Shown in pieces: positions 16,832 through 24,817 of a DNA stretch of 64,000 bases (the stretch's first letter is position 1; each line of letters begins with the position of its first letter). Under the pieces are notes generated by a model. The model was not told the origin of the DNA and searched no databases. It saw only the letters and a program-made list of their open reading frames with translations. The position numbers and the translations under genes were made by a program. The stretch covers positions 248,001-312,000 of the forward strand of contig JAILWI010000001.1 of the NCBI GenBank assembly GCA_025699005.1, given 5' to 3'. The stretch is from Chloroflexota bacterium (GTDB taxonomy: Bacteria > Chloroflexota > Limnocylindria > QHBO01).

Positions 16832-17956
16832 GTGACAAATGACGCAAGCTTTGGACCGGCGATCCACCGCGACCGCCTCGAGAGGGCATCCGCTGAGGCC
16901 GCGTCGCGCGACCTCGATGCGCTGCTCATCACGCCGTCACCGGACTACGCCTACCTGCTGGGGTACGCGGCTCCGGCCCTCGAACGGCTCACCTGCCTGA
17001 TCGTCGCGGCCGATGCGCCACCGGCGCTCGTCCTGCCGCGCCTCGAGGAGCCGCTGGCGCGGCACGCGCTCGGCGAGCTCGCCAACGAGATCTCGATCGT
17101 CGCCTGGGAAGAGACCGACGATCCGATCGCGCTGGTGCGGACGATCGTCGACGGCGCGCGCCGGGTCGGCGTGCAGGACCAGATGTGGGCTCGTTTCGTG
17201 CTCCGCCTGCGGGCGGCACTCGATCCGGTCGAGCTCGTGGCAGCCGGACCGGCGATGAGCGCACTGCGGCGCATCAAGACCCCGGAGGAGGTCGACCGCC
17301 TGCGCTCCGCGGCCTCGGCAGCCGACGAGGCGATGGCCGCCATCGGCGCCGAACGGCTGTCGGGTCGCACCGAGCTGGACGTGGCGAAGCGCATCCGCGA
17401 GCTCCTCCTCGATGCGGGCCACGACGTGGCGGGCTTCGCGATCGTCGCGTCGGGTCCGAACTCGGCCAGTCCGCATCATGAGCCGGGAGATCGGCTCATC
17501 GAGCGCGGGGACGCGATCGTGCTCGACATCGGCGGAAGCCGGGCCGGATACGCCAGCGACACGAGCCGGACGGCATTCGTCGGCGATCCCGATCCCGAGT
17601 TCGTCGCGCTGTACACGGTCCTGCGTGTCGCGCAGGCCGCCGCGTGCGAGGCGGTCAAACCGGGTGTGGCGTGCTCGGAGATCGACGCGACCGCGCGCCG
17701 CATCATCGACGAGGCCGGCTATGGCGAGGCGTTCATCCATCGGACGGGCCACGGAATCGGTCTCGAGACGCACGAGGAGCCGTACATCGTCGCGTCGAAC
17801 GACGAGCCCCTGCAGCCGGGTCACGCGTTCAGCGTGGAACCGGGGATCTACGTCGCCGGCCGCTGGGGCGCGCGGATCGAGGACATCGTCGTGTGCACCG
17901 AGGACGGCGGCGAGCGTCTCAACACGACCTCGACCGAGCTCCTCATCGTCGGCTGA
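16832..17956 (+). CDS. M24-family Xaa-Pro aminopeptidase-like metallopeptidase
   Basis: 374 residues from a GTG start. The N-terminal creatinase-like domain spans about 1-140; the pita-bread catalytic domain follows. The five metal ligands are visible in order: Asp in VLDIGG, Asp in ASDTSRT, His in HRTGHGIGLETHE, Glu in SVEPGIY and Glu in RIEDIVV. Cytosolic, with no signal peptide. Likely removes N-terminal residues ahead of proline from peptides, which would suit uptake products of the neighbouring secreted protease. Ends in a hairpin shared with the convergent regulator gene. Confidence 0.93.
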   Translation: MTNDASFGPAIHRDRLERASAEAASRDLDALLITPSPDYAYLLGYAAPALERLTCLIVAADAPPALVLPRLEEPLARHALGELANEISIVAWEETDDPIALVRTIVDGARRVGVQDQMWARFVLRLRAALDPVELVAAGPAMSALRRIKTPEEVDRLRSAASAADEAMAAIGAERLSGRTELDVAKRIRELLLDAGHDVAGFAIVASGPNSASPHHEPGDRLIERGDAIVLDIGGSRAGYASDTSRTAFVGDPDPEFVALYTVLRVAQAAACEAVKPGVACSEIDATARRIIDEAGYGEAFIHRTGHGIGLETHEEPYIVASNDEPLQPGHAFSVEPGIYVAGRWGARIEDIVVCTEDGGERLNTTSTELLIVG

Positions 17957-17972
17957 GGGAGCGCCCCTCAGC
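17952..17972. terminator. Bidirectional hairpin covering two convergent stop codons
   Basis: GCTGAGGG (17952-17959) and CCCTCAGC (17965-17972) form a perfect 8-bp stem with loop AGCGC. The stem contains the TGA of the M24 peptidase and the TGA of the convergent regulator at 17968. There is no T-run, so it is an imperfect intrinsic terminator or an RNA 3'-end protector. Confidence 0.45.
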
Positions 17973-18621
17973 GTCCCTCGCGATGTGAGGCGACGAGCGC
18001 CACGAGCACCTGGTCGATCGCCTCGTTCGCCTCGTGGAATGCGGCCGTCAGGTCGGCGACGTCGGCCGACCGCCGGCGGAGGTGGCCGGTGATCGCGTCG
18101 AGCACGGGCGATCGGAAGAAGAGGAAGGCTTCGACGGTCTCGGCCAGCGACAGCCCCGCGCGTGACGCCTCGCCGCCGTAGAGCCCCCCCATCTTCTCGG
18201 CCTCCTCGAGCAGGATCTGGCGCTCCGCCTTCTTCGAGGCTGCGACGTACTCGATGACCAGCTGAAACGTCCGCTGGCCCCAGCGCCGGAACTCGTCCCG
18301 CTGCTCGGCGGACAGCCGCGCCTGCCATGGCTGCCCGGAGTAGCCGGTGCGCTGCATGCGGCGATGAAGCTCGCCGGCCATCGTGCGGCTCGAGTCCGGG
18401 AGCCGCTCCATGCCGTACCGGTGACGGCGGGGTGCGTTGATCATGGCCTCGAGACTGGAGCGCAGGAAGCGCCGATGCCCGCCCGGCGTCTGGTAGCTCT
18501 GCACCTTGCCGGTGTCGGCCCAGCGCCGGAGCGTGTCCGGACCGACCCCCACCAGGCGTGATGCGGCGCCCAGCGGGAGCCAGGGGTCGTCAGGGTCGTG
18601 GCTTGGCGACGGCGACGGCAC
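17968..18621 (-). CDS. MerR-like helix-turn-helix regulator with helical C-terminal domain
   Basis: 217 residues. Residues 15-60 form a MerR/BldC-type winged helix (PLGAASRLVGVGPDTLRRWADTG, then TPGGHRRFLRSSLEAMI). The C-terminal 120 residues are helical: EQRDEFRRWGQRTFQLVIEYVA, then LAETVEAFLFFRSPVLDAI. They resemble the N-terminal RsbR/kinase-associated helical domains fused to HTHs in several high-GC phyla. It ends ASHREGR at a hairpin with the convergent peptidase gene. A short inverted repeat upstream (18634-18659) could be its own operator. The target is unknown. Confidence 0.8.
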   Translation of the reverse strand: MPSPSPSHDPDDPWLPLGAASRLVGVGPDTLRRWADTGKVQSYQTPGGHRRFLRSSLEAMINAPRRHRYGMERLPDSSRTMAGELHRRMQRTGYSGQPWQARLSAEQRDEFRRWGQRTFQLVIEYVAASKKAERQILLEEAEKMGGLYGGEASRAGLSLAETVEAFLFFRSPVLDAITGHLRRRSADVADLTAAFHEANEAIDQVLVALVASHREGR

Positions 18622-18633
18622 GCGTCAAAACCT

Positions 18634-18659
18634 CGGTAAATCTATGTCGCGAGCTACCG
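18634..18659. promoter_or_regulatory. Inverted repeat upstream of the MerR-like gene
   Basis: CGGTA (18634-18638) and TACCG (18655-18659) face each other across 16 bases in a locally AT-rich stretch, 13 bases before the start codon at 18621. The position and dyad spacing suit autoregulation by the downstream HTH protein. The arms are short and chance cannot be excluded. Confidence 0.3.
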
Positions 18660-18696
18660 TAGGCATGGATGACCGGGGCGTCAAGCCCGGAGCACC

Positions 18697-20145
18697 TCAG
18701 TCGTCCTCGCCGGACCGGAGGTCCGTGGCGCGCATCGCTCCCAGCTCGTGCCACAGGTGGACGATGGACACCATCCCATCGCGGATGTTGCGCAGGCTCA
18801 TCCACTCGTTCGGCGCGTGGAAGTTCCCGGTGGGGTTCGCGAAGCCGAGCATTAGGGTCTTGATGCCGAGATGTGCATCCAGCGCGGCCACCACCGGCAC
18901 GGATCCGCCCGAGCGCTGGAAGAGGGGTGCCTTCCCGAAGCCGGCCTCGAGCGCCCGCGACGCGGGCGCGACGCCCGGGTGATCGAGCGGCGTGACGGCC
19001 GGGGCGCCGCCGTGGATGACGTTGACCTCGGCGCGCACGGTCGGCGGTGCCAGCGATTCGAGGTGATCCTTCACCAGCTTCTCGATCTTCCGGAAGTCCT
19101 GGTCAGGGACGAGGCGGGTCGAGATCTTGGCCGCGGCCCAGGCCGGAATGATCGTCTTGGCGCCGGCGCCGGTGTAGCCGCCCCAGATTCCGTTGATGTC
19201 GAAGGTCGGGCGCGCCGACAGCCGCTCGAGAAGCGTGTGGCCCTGCTCCCCGCGCATCGGCTGTGGGACCCCGGTCTCGTCGGCCCAGGCATCCTCGTCG
19301 AAGGGCAGCGCAGCGTACGCGGCGCGCTCCTCCTCGGTGAGCTCGCGGACGTCGTCGTAGAAGCCGGGCACGGTGAACCGGCCATCGTCGTCGACGAGCT
19401 GCGACAGCATCTCCACCAGCGCGTTGGCCGGATTGTGGACGCCGCCGCCGTACTGGCCGGAATGAACGTCCTGCCGGGGGCCGTGCACGCGCAGCTCCCA
19501 GTAGGCGATGCCGCGCAGGCCGTAGCCGATGGCCGGTGTGCCGTCGTCGTCGAAGGTGTCGCCGTCGCTCACGACACAGACATCGGCGCGGAGCAGATCG
19601 GCATGCTCGTCGATGAACCGCTCGATCGGCTCGGAGCCCACTTCCTCGTCACCCTCGAAGAAGAAGCGCAGGTTGACCGGCAGCGAGCCATGGGTCTTCA
19701 TCCACGCCTCGACCGCCTTCAGGTGCATGAACAGCTGGCCCTTGTCGTCGCCCGATCCGCGAGCGTAGACCCGCCCATCCTCGTGGCGCGGCTCGAACGG
19801 AGGGCGCACCCACTCCTCGAGCGGATCTGCGGGCTGCACGTCGTAGTGGCAGTACACGAGCACGGTGGGGGCCTCCGGCCCGGCGTGCATCCATTCGCCG
19901 GTGACGATCGGGTGGTGCGAGGTCTCGTGCAGGGTCGCGCGCTCGATGCCGATCCGCCCCATCTCGTCGACGATCCACTGCGCGGTGCGCCGGACCTCGT
20001 CGGCGCATGCGGCGTCGGCCGAGACGCTCTCGAGTCGCAGGAAGTCGTCGAGCTGGGCGAGGTGCTCGGAGTCATGCTCACGGAGGTAGGTCACGGCCGT
20101 CTCGACGGCGCCGGTGGCCTCCGACGGTTTGGGGATGCTGGTCAT
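18697..20145 (-). CDS. M20-family dipeptidase
   Basis: 482 residues, a di-zinc M20 peptidase. Visible sites are YCHYDVQPADPLEEW (His ligand and Asp), ARGSGDDKGQ (bridging Asp), FEGDEEVGSEP (general base Glu plus Glu ligand), and the dimerisation domain between about 200 and 370. No signal peptide, so it probably hydrolyses imported dipeptides in the cytosol. It fits the PepV/CNDP-like dipeptidase subgroup and is a third peptidase in a 7-kb stretch with the S8 and M24 enzymes. Divergent from the TIMP-like gene at 20208. Confidence 0.92.
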   Translation of the reverse strand: MTSIPKPSEATGAVETAVTYLREHDSEHLAQLDDFLRLESVSADAACADEVRRTAQWIVDEMGRIGIERATLHETSHHPIVTGEWMHAGPEAPTVLVYCHYDVQPADPLEEWVRPPFEPRHEDGRVYARGSGDDKGQLFMHLKAVEAWMKTHGSLPVNLRFFFEGDEEVGSEPIERFIDEHADLLRADVCVVSDGDTFDDDGTPAIGYGLRGIAYWELRVHGPRQDVHSGQYGGGVHNPANALVEMLSQLVDDDGRFTVPGFYDDVRELTEEERAAYAALPFDEDAWADETGVPQPMRGEQGHTLLERLSARPTFDINGIWGGYTGAGAKTIIPAWAAAKISTRLVPDQDFRKIEKLVKDHLESLAPPTVRAEVNVIHGGAPAVTPLDHPGVAPASRALEAGFGKAPLFQRSGGSVPVVAALDAHLGIKTLMLGFANPTGNFHAPNEWMSLRNIRDGMVSIVHLWHELGAMRATDLRSGEDD

Positions 20146-20207
20146 GTGCCGATCATAGGCGGAAGCGCCGCGTGCAACCCGGTCGCGCGCCGCGGCGTCC
20201 TGCGGGC

Positions 20208-20732
20208 ATGAGACTTCTGCTCGTCGTCGCGCTCGCCATCGGCGTGCTCATCATCCCGACGTCTCGTGCCGTGGCCTGCAGCTGCGCGATGACCGGGCCC
20301 GCCGAGGCGGCCGAGTGGTCCGACGCCGTGTTCGCCGGTCACGTCGTCGGCGAGCGACGGATCGCGGCGGACGCATTCCATGGAGACACCGTCTACACGT
20401 TCGCCGTGGAGGGTGTTGCCAAGGGCAACGTCGGAGCGCGCATCGACGTCGTGGCCGGAGGGGACGGCGCGATGTGCGGCATGGCGTTCGGACGTGAGCA
20501 GCGCTGGCTCGTGTTCGCCAGCCTCGACGAGGGTGTCCTGCACAGCGGCCTCTGCTCCGGCAGCATCGTGCTGGAGCCGGGGCAGGCTGCTCCGCTCGAG
20601 CTGGTCGAGCCCGCGGCCGCGACCGAGGAGGCGGATGCGCAGATCCCGATCCCCCTTGTCGTCGTGCTCGCTACGGGCGCCTTCGTCCTCGTTGCCTCGT
20701 GGCTCGCCTTCCGGCGTACCGGGGCTAGGTGA
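20208..20732 (+). CDS. Secreted, C-terminally anchored CxC protein (TIMP/netrin-like)
   Basis: 174 residues. A signal peptide (LLLVVALAIGVLIIPTSRAVA) is followed immediately by CSC, the position and pattern seen in NTR/TIMP-type domains, where the mature N-terminus begins Cys-x-Cys. Further cysteines (MCGMAFG, GLCSG) could pair with them. A C-terminal transmembrane helix (IPLVVVLATGAFVLVASWLAF) with a basic RRTGAR tail anchors it outside the cell. In animals TIMP domains inhibit metalloproteases; the bacterial role is unknown. The 3' end overlaps the convergent membrane-protein gene by 8 bases. Confidence 0.75.
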   Translation: MRLLLVVALAIGVLIIPTSRAVACSCAMTGPAEAAEWSDAVFAGHVVGERRIAADAFHGDTVYTFAVEGVAKGNVGARIDVVAGGDGAMCGMAFGREQRWLVFASLDEGVLHSGLCSGSIVLEPGQAAPLELVEPAAATEEADAQIPIPLVVVLATGAFVLVASWLAFRRTGAR

Positions 20733-21000
20733 ACGCTCCGGTGACGAAGCCGGCGAACAGGAGCACGGCGGCCGCCGGGACGAGGCTCGCCACACGGAGG
20801 AACATCGGCCAGCCCGGGTCCGCGGTCAGCGCATAGGCAGGGATCGCGATCGGAAACGCCAGCACCGCGGCTGACCAGCCGATGCGAGCCCGCAGACTGA
20901 GGTCCGGCCGCTCCTGCACGTCGAGCCAGTAGGCCGCGATCATGAGGAAGCCGCCCACGGCGAGGACGGCGAACAGGGTCCAGATCAACGGAAGCAGCAT
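20725..21000 (-). CDS. Small membrane protein, three predicted helices
   Basis: 91 residues. Hydrophobic segments at about 4-24 (IWTLFAVLAVGGFLMIAAYW), 42-60 and 67-88 suggest three membrane helices with a short basic/acidic loop (DVQERPDLSLRARIG). I recognise no family. It is read convergently with the TIMP-like gene, with overlapping ends, and precedes nothing closely on its own strand. It is a plausible real gene because both its hydrophobic periodicity and its codon use look protein-coding. Confidence 0.6.
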   Translation of the reverse strand: MLLPLIWTLFAVLAVGGFLMIAAYWLDVQERPDLSLRARIGWSAAVLAFPIAIPAYALTADPGWPMFLRVASLVPAAAVLLFAGFVTGAFT

Positions 21001-21046
21001 GCGCTGCCGATCCTAGCGTCGACGCACGTCGCGCGCCCGTCCCGTG

Positions 21047-22675
21047 TCAGTCGTCGGTTCCGACGTCGGCCCCCAGTCGCTCCTCGGCGGTCGACTCTGC
21101 GGTGGCGCTGGCGAGGCGGCTGCTGCCGATCGCCGCCAGGAACTCGTCGCGCGGAAGGGAGATCGTCCGGAGTGGCGTCGTCGCGGTGACGGTCGCCGTG
21201 CGCGGCACATCTCGGATGAGAGCGATCTCCCCGAAGCCATGGCCCGCGGACAGCTCGTTGCGGGCTTCGCCGTCCACGGTGACGGTCGCCCGGCCATCGG
21301 TCACGACGTGGTACCGATCGCCCGGATCACCCTGTCGCATGACCACGGCGCCCGGCTCGAACTCGTGCTCCGACACCCTCGAGGCGAGCAGCTCGACTGT
21401 GGCCATCGGCAGCGTCGAGAAGATCGGGTCGAGCCGAAGGATCGGAGCGTTCGGCCCGGGTTTGGGGAGGGTCGCGTCGAGCCGGGCGAAGCGGACGCTG
21501 TACAGCACCGCCAGCGCCGCGAGCCCGCCTCCGAGCAGGCCGAGGGCACCGAGCGCGCCGAGGGTGTCGACGAGCAGCGGCGCGGCCAGCGACCCCAACC
21601 CGATCCCGGCGAAGACGGTCAGCTCGAGGGCGCCGAGCGCACGGCCCACGAACCGCGGTCGGAAGGCGCGCGGCATCAGCGTGAAGAGCGAGACGTCCTC
21701 GAGGGCGTTGCCGATGCCGACGACGCCCATCGCGGCGTACGCGGTCACCGGGTGGGGAACGAGCGCAAGGGCGACGAGCGGGAGCGACCAGAAGAGAAGT
21801 CCGGCGATGAACCCGCGCGCCAGGCGATCGGCCGACAGGAGGCCGGCCGCAGCGACGCCGCCGACGAGCCCGCCGACACCGGTCGCGGCGGTCAACCAGC
21901 CGACGGCGGCCTCGCCCATCACGAGCACATCGATGGCGATCACGACGGTCAGCACCGTGAGTGCGCCGCGGACGAAGGTCTGGCCGAAGACGAGGATCGT
22001 CACGCCGGCCGGCGGCGCCAGCCGCGCGAGATCCGCGGCTCCGGCCGCCACGGCCGCAATGGGCGTCTCCCCCGCGCCACGCTCTGCGTGGCCACGGTCC
22101 GGGACCTCCAGGCGCACGAGGGACAGCAGCCCGATCATGACGAACGCGGCCGCCACGGCAATGGCCGTCGGAATCCCGAACAGCGCGAGGGCGACGCCCG
22201 CCACGACGGGACCCGCCAGTCCACCGGCGTTCTCGGCCAGCGCCGCCACGACGTTCGCCGCCGTGAGCTCTGCCGGTGTCCTCGCCAGCCACGGCAGGAC
22301 GCTGGCCTGGATCGGCCGGTAGGTTCCCGAGAACCAGGAGCCGACGACGGCCGCGCCGATCACGACGACGGCGGGACCCTCGACGAAGGCGGTCACGGCC
22401 GCTGCGGCGAGGAGGAACGCGCGGGCGGCGACGGTCAGGCGCAGAACGCGGTCGGGCGCGATGCGATCCGTGGCACCGACGACGGCGGGGGTGACGACCA
22501 TGGCCGGCAGCGTGCGCGCGACGCCGTAGGCGGCGACGAGTGCGGCGCCACCCTCTGCATGGGCGTAGACCAGGAGCGCGATCGTCCCGGCCATCTCGCC
22601 GGCCAACGTTGCGAGCCACCCGACCTCGATTCGCCGGCAGTTCGGCAGCCGCAGGACGTCACGGATGGGCCCCAT
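21047..22675 (-). CDS. MFS transporter fused to a C-terminal cyclic-nucleotide-binding domain
   Basis: 542 residues. Residues 1-400 are a 12-helix MFS exporter-like permease. After a short linker, residues 415-520 form a complete CNB domain: FEPGAVVMRQGDPGDRYHVV leads to the phosphate-binding cassette FGEIALIRDVPRTATV. The FGE-x-AL and PRTA residues that hold the cyclic phosphate and ribose are all present, so ligand binding is plausible. A transporter gated or tuned by cAMP/cGMP is implied. The substrate is unknown. The acyltransferase gene lies nine bases upstream on the same strand, so they share a message. Confidence 0.9.
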   Translation of the reverse strand: MGPIRDVLRLPNCRRIEVGWLATLAGEMAGTIALLVYAHAEGGAALVAAYGVARTLPAMVVTPAVVGATDRIAPDRVLRLTVAARAFLLAAAAVTAFVEGPAVVVIGAAVVGSWFSGTYRPIQASVLPWLARTPAELTAANVVAALAENAGGLAGPVVAGVALALFGIPTAIAVAAAFVMIGLLSLVRLEVPDRGHAERGAGETPIAAVAAGAADLARLAPPAGVTILVFGQTFVRGALTVLTVVIAIDVLVMGEAAVGWLTAATGVGGLVGGVAAAGLLSADRLARGFIAGLLFWSLPLVALALVPHPVTAYAAMGVVGIGNALEDVSLFTLMPRAFRPRFVGRALGALELTVFAGIGLGSLAAPLLVDTLGALGALGLLGGGLAALAVLYSVRFARLDATLPKPGPNAPILRLDPIFSTLPMATVELLASRVSEHEFEPGAVVMRQGDPGDRYHVVTDGRATVTVDGEARNELSAGHGFGEIALIRDVPRTATVTATTPLRTISLPRDEFLAAIGSSRLASATAESTAEERLGADVGTDD

Positions 22676-22684
22676 GGCGAGAGG

Positions 22685-23437
22685 TTACGTTCTCTCGGCG
22701 TGCTCGCGCCGATCAATGTCGTCGCGGCCATTCAGCAGATCTGTCAGCCATTCGAGCGGCCGGCGTTTCGGCAGCGCGGGCTCGTCGATCGGGAGGAGCG
22801 CTCTCATCGCTTCGCGCAGCCGAGCCTCGGTGGCGTCGCGTTCGGCACGACCACGCGACCCGTCAAGGACGAGCGGTGGCCCGAAGCGCACCTCGACCCG
22901 GCGCCGGAACCAGAGCCGTGTGCTGCCGACGATGGCGCAGGGCACGATCGGCACCCGGGATGCGATCGCGAATCCCGCGGCGCCCTCCTCGAGGTCGAGC
23001 AGCTCGCTCTCGCGAAAGCCGATCCGGCCCTCCGCGAAGATGCCGAGCACGCCGCCCGCCGCGAACACCCGGCGGACCGCGCGGATCGCCGAGGTCAGGG
23101 TGGTTCCCTGCGGGTGGTAAGGGATGACGCCCCCGAAGAACGCCATCACCCGGTTCTTGAAGCCGCGGCTGAAGTCCGCCTCGCGGGGGCCGAACCACGT
23201 GATGCGTGGCTCGAGCGGCAGCGCGGCCATCACGATGAGCGGATCCGCGCCGTTGTGATGGTTGCTCGCCAGGAGAAACGGGGGTTCCGGCCAGCGGTCG
23301 CGGCCGACAGCCCGCACATCGAGCAGCGCACGGATGACGAGCCGGTTGGCGAACCACATGACGCGATAGCGCCGTGTCACGGCGACGCTCAGCTCCCGCG
23401 GCCCGGTCGACCGCGCCCGATCGCGCTCAGCGCTCAC
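22685..23437 (-). CDS. 1-acyl-glycerol-3-phosphate acyltransferase family protein (PlsC-like)
   Basis: 250 residues with the acyltransferase blocks NHHNGAD (the H-x4-D catalytic motif), GPREADF (block II region), GIFAEGRIG (block III, with E-G) and VPIVPCAIVG (block IV). It is expected at the inner face of the membrane, transferring acyl groups to lysophosphatidate or a related polar acceptor. The GTG start overlaps the upstream MFS stop (GTGA). The 50-residue C-terminal tail is Arg/Glu-rich. The true acceptor could differ, since this family is broad. Confidence 0.88.
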   Translation of the reverse strand: MSAERDRARSTGPRELSVAVTRRYRVMWFANRLVIRALLDVRAVGRDRWPEPPFLLASNHHNGADPLIVMAALPLEPRITWFGPREADFSRGFKNRVMAFFGGVIPYHPQGTTLTSAIRAVRRVFAAGGVLGIFAEGRIGFRESELLDLEEGAAGFAIASRVPIVPCAIVGSTRLWFRRRVEVRFGPPLVLDGSRGRAERDATEARLREAMRALLPIDEPALPKRRPLEWLTDLLNGRDDIDRREHAERT

Positions 23438-24705
23438 GCGGCCGCCATCGCCGGGTCCTCGCGACGCCGTGGATCGACGCGCGTCAACGCCGCCGCGCTG
23501 AGCAGCACGAACAGCGCCGCCACCCCCATGGCGGCCCGGGGACCGGCCGGATCGGCGACGGCCCCCGCCACGAGGTCCTGGACCGGTCCGGCGACGATGA
23601 TGAATACCGGTCCCGCCATCGCCGTCCCGGCGTTGAGGATCCCCATGTAGCGGCCGGCGGTCGCCTTCGGGATGACATCGGCCATGAGCGCCCAGTCCGC
23701 GGAGAGGAAGACGCCCATGCCGATGCCGAACGGCACCCAGGCGGCAACGGCCACGGCCGGGCTCGGGGCGACGGCGACACCGAGCAGGCCGAGCCCGGCG
23801 ACGGCGGCAGCCCCCCAGATGACGGGCCGACGGCCGAGCCGATCCGAGAGCCGTCCCCCGGGAACGGCTGCCAGTGCGGTCGAGGCACCGACGATGGCTG
23901 TGGTCAGGAAGACGGTGGCGTCGGCATCGGCGTCGGACAGCCCGTGGGAGCGCCGGAAGTAGCCGATGGCGATCAGGGTGGCGTTGTACGCCCCGAGGAA
24001 CATCAGGCGGACGACGAGCAGCCACAGCACGTCACGCTCGCGAAGGATGTCGCGTCCCCAGGCCGAGCGGGCGATCTGCGGCCAGCTCCGGGTGCGCGGT
24101 GGCGCGGCGCGGCCCTCGTCCACGGTCGCCACGAGGACGACCATCGTGACGAGCTCGACGACCCCGAGCGCCAGGGTGGCGAGCACGAGGTTGTCGACGA
24201 TCCCGCCGAGGGTGGCGATGCCCACCCCCGCGATCGTCCCGAGCGTCAGCATGAGGCCCATGAGGCCGCTGGCCACACCCACCTGCCGGGCGGGCACGAG
24301 GTCGGGAACGTACCCCTGGAACGGCCCCTGGGCGAAGTTCGAGCTCACCTGGAGCAGGAAGTAGAAGGCCACCATGGCCAGAAAGTCGCTGTTCAGCGCG
24401 AGCCCGGCGAGGAAGACGATGTCGAGCAGGGTGCCGATCACGATGTACGGCTTGCGCCGGCCCCAGCGGCTCACCGTGTAGTCGCTGATCACGCCGACCG
24501 TCGGCTGGACCAGGATCGGGGCCACGGCTCCCACGACCATGATCACTGCGAGCATCGTTCCCTGCGTGTCGCGGCTCACGTCGTCGAGGCGGCCCGGGAG
24601 GATCGTGATGTTCAGGCCGCCCCAGATGGTCTGGATGCCGAACCAGTAGATCGACAGCGTGACGAGCTGCGACATCGGCAACCGGATGCGCTGGGCGGAT
24701 TCCAC
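23434..24705 (-). CDS. MFS transporter, SLC45/GPH-like
   Basis: 423 residues with 12 hydrophobic segments. The N-terminus (YWFGIQTIWGGLNITILPGRLDD) and the loop DYTVSRWGRRKPYIVIG (MFS motif A between helices 2 and 3) resemble the SLC45/sugar-cation permease branch. GRLSDRLGRRPV is the second-half motif A. GTG start; divergent from the MFS gene at 24818. It ends in a GTGA overlap with the PlsC-like gene, so three membrane-related genes (this one, plsC-like, MFS-CNB) form one minus-strand operon. Substrate unknown, possibly a sugar. Confidence 0.85.
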   Translation of the reverse strand: MESAQRIRLPMSQLVTLSIYWFGIQTIWGGLNITILPGRLDDVSRDTQGTMLAVIMVVGAVAPILVQPTVGVISDYTVSRWGRRKPYIVIGTLLDIVFLAGLALNSDFLAMVAFYFLLQVSSNFAQGPFQGYVPDLVPARQVGVASGLMGLMLTLGTIAGVGIATLGGIVDNLVLATLALGVVELVTMVVLVATVDEGRAAPPRTRSWPQIARSAWGRDILRERDVLWLLVVRLMFLGAYNATLIAIGYFRRSHGLSDADADATVFLTTAIVGASTALAAVPGGRLSDRLGRRPVIWGAAAVAGLGLLGVAVAPSPAVAVAAWVPFGIGMGVFLSADWALMADVIPKATAGRYMGILNAGTAMAGPVFIIVAGPVQDLVAGAVADPAGPRAAMGVAALFVLLSAAALTRVDPRRREDPAMAAA

Positions 24706-24817
24706 GGCTGAGCCACCGCTGGGGGTTTGGCGTGACTCTACGCGCGCCGGGCGCCCGCTGACGAGACCCCTTGTGCGTCGCGCGCTGCGGCTGACGGAGC
24801 GCTACGCTCGCGCCTCC

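Noticed and set aside
21044..23650. 868-codon plus-strand frame opposite the MFS-CNB and plsC-like genes
   Set aside because: Composition is Arg/Gly/Asp/His-rich with no conserved motif, while the minus strand encodes membrane helices and a full CNB domain.
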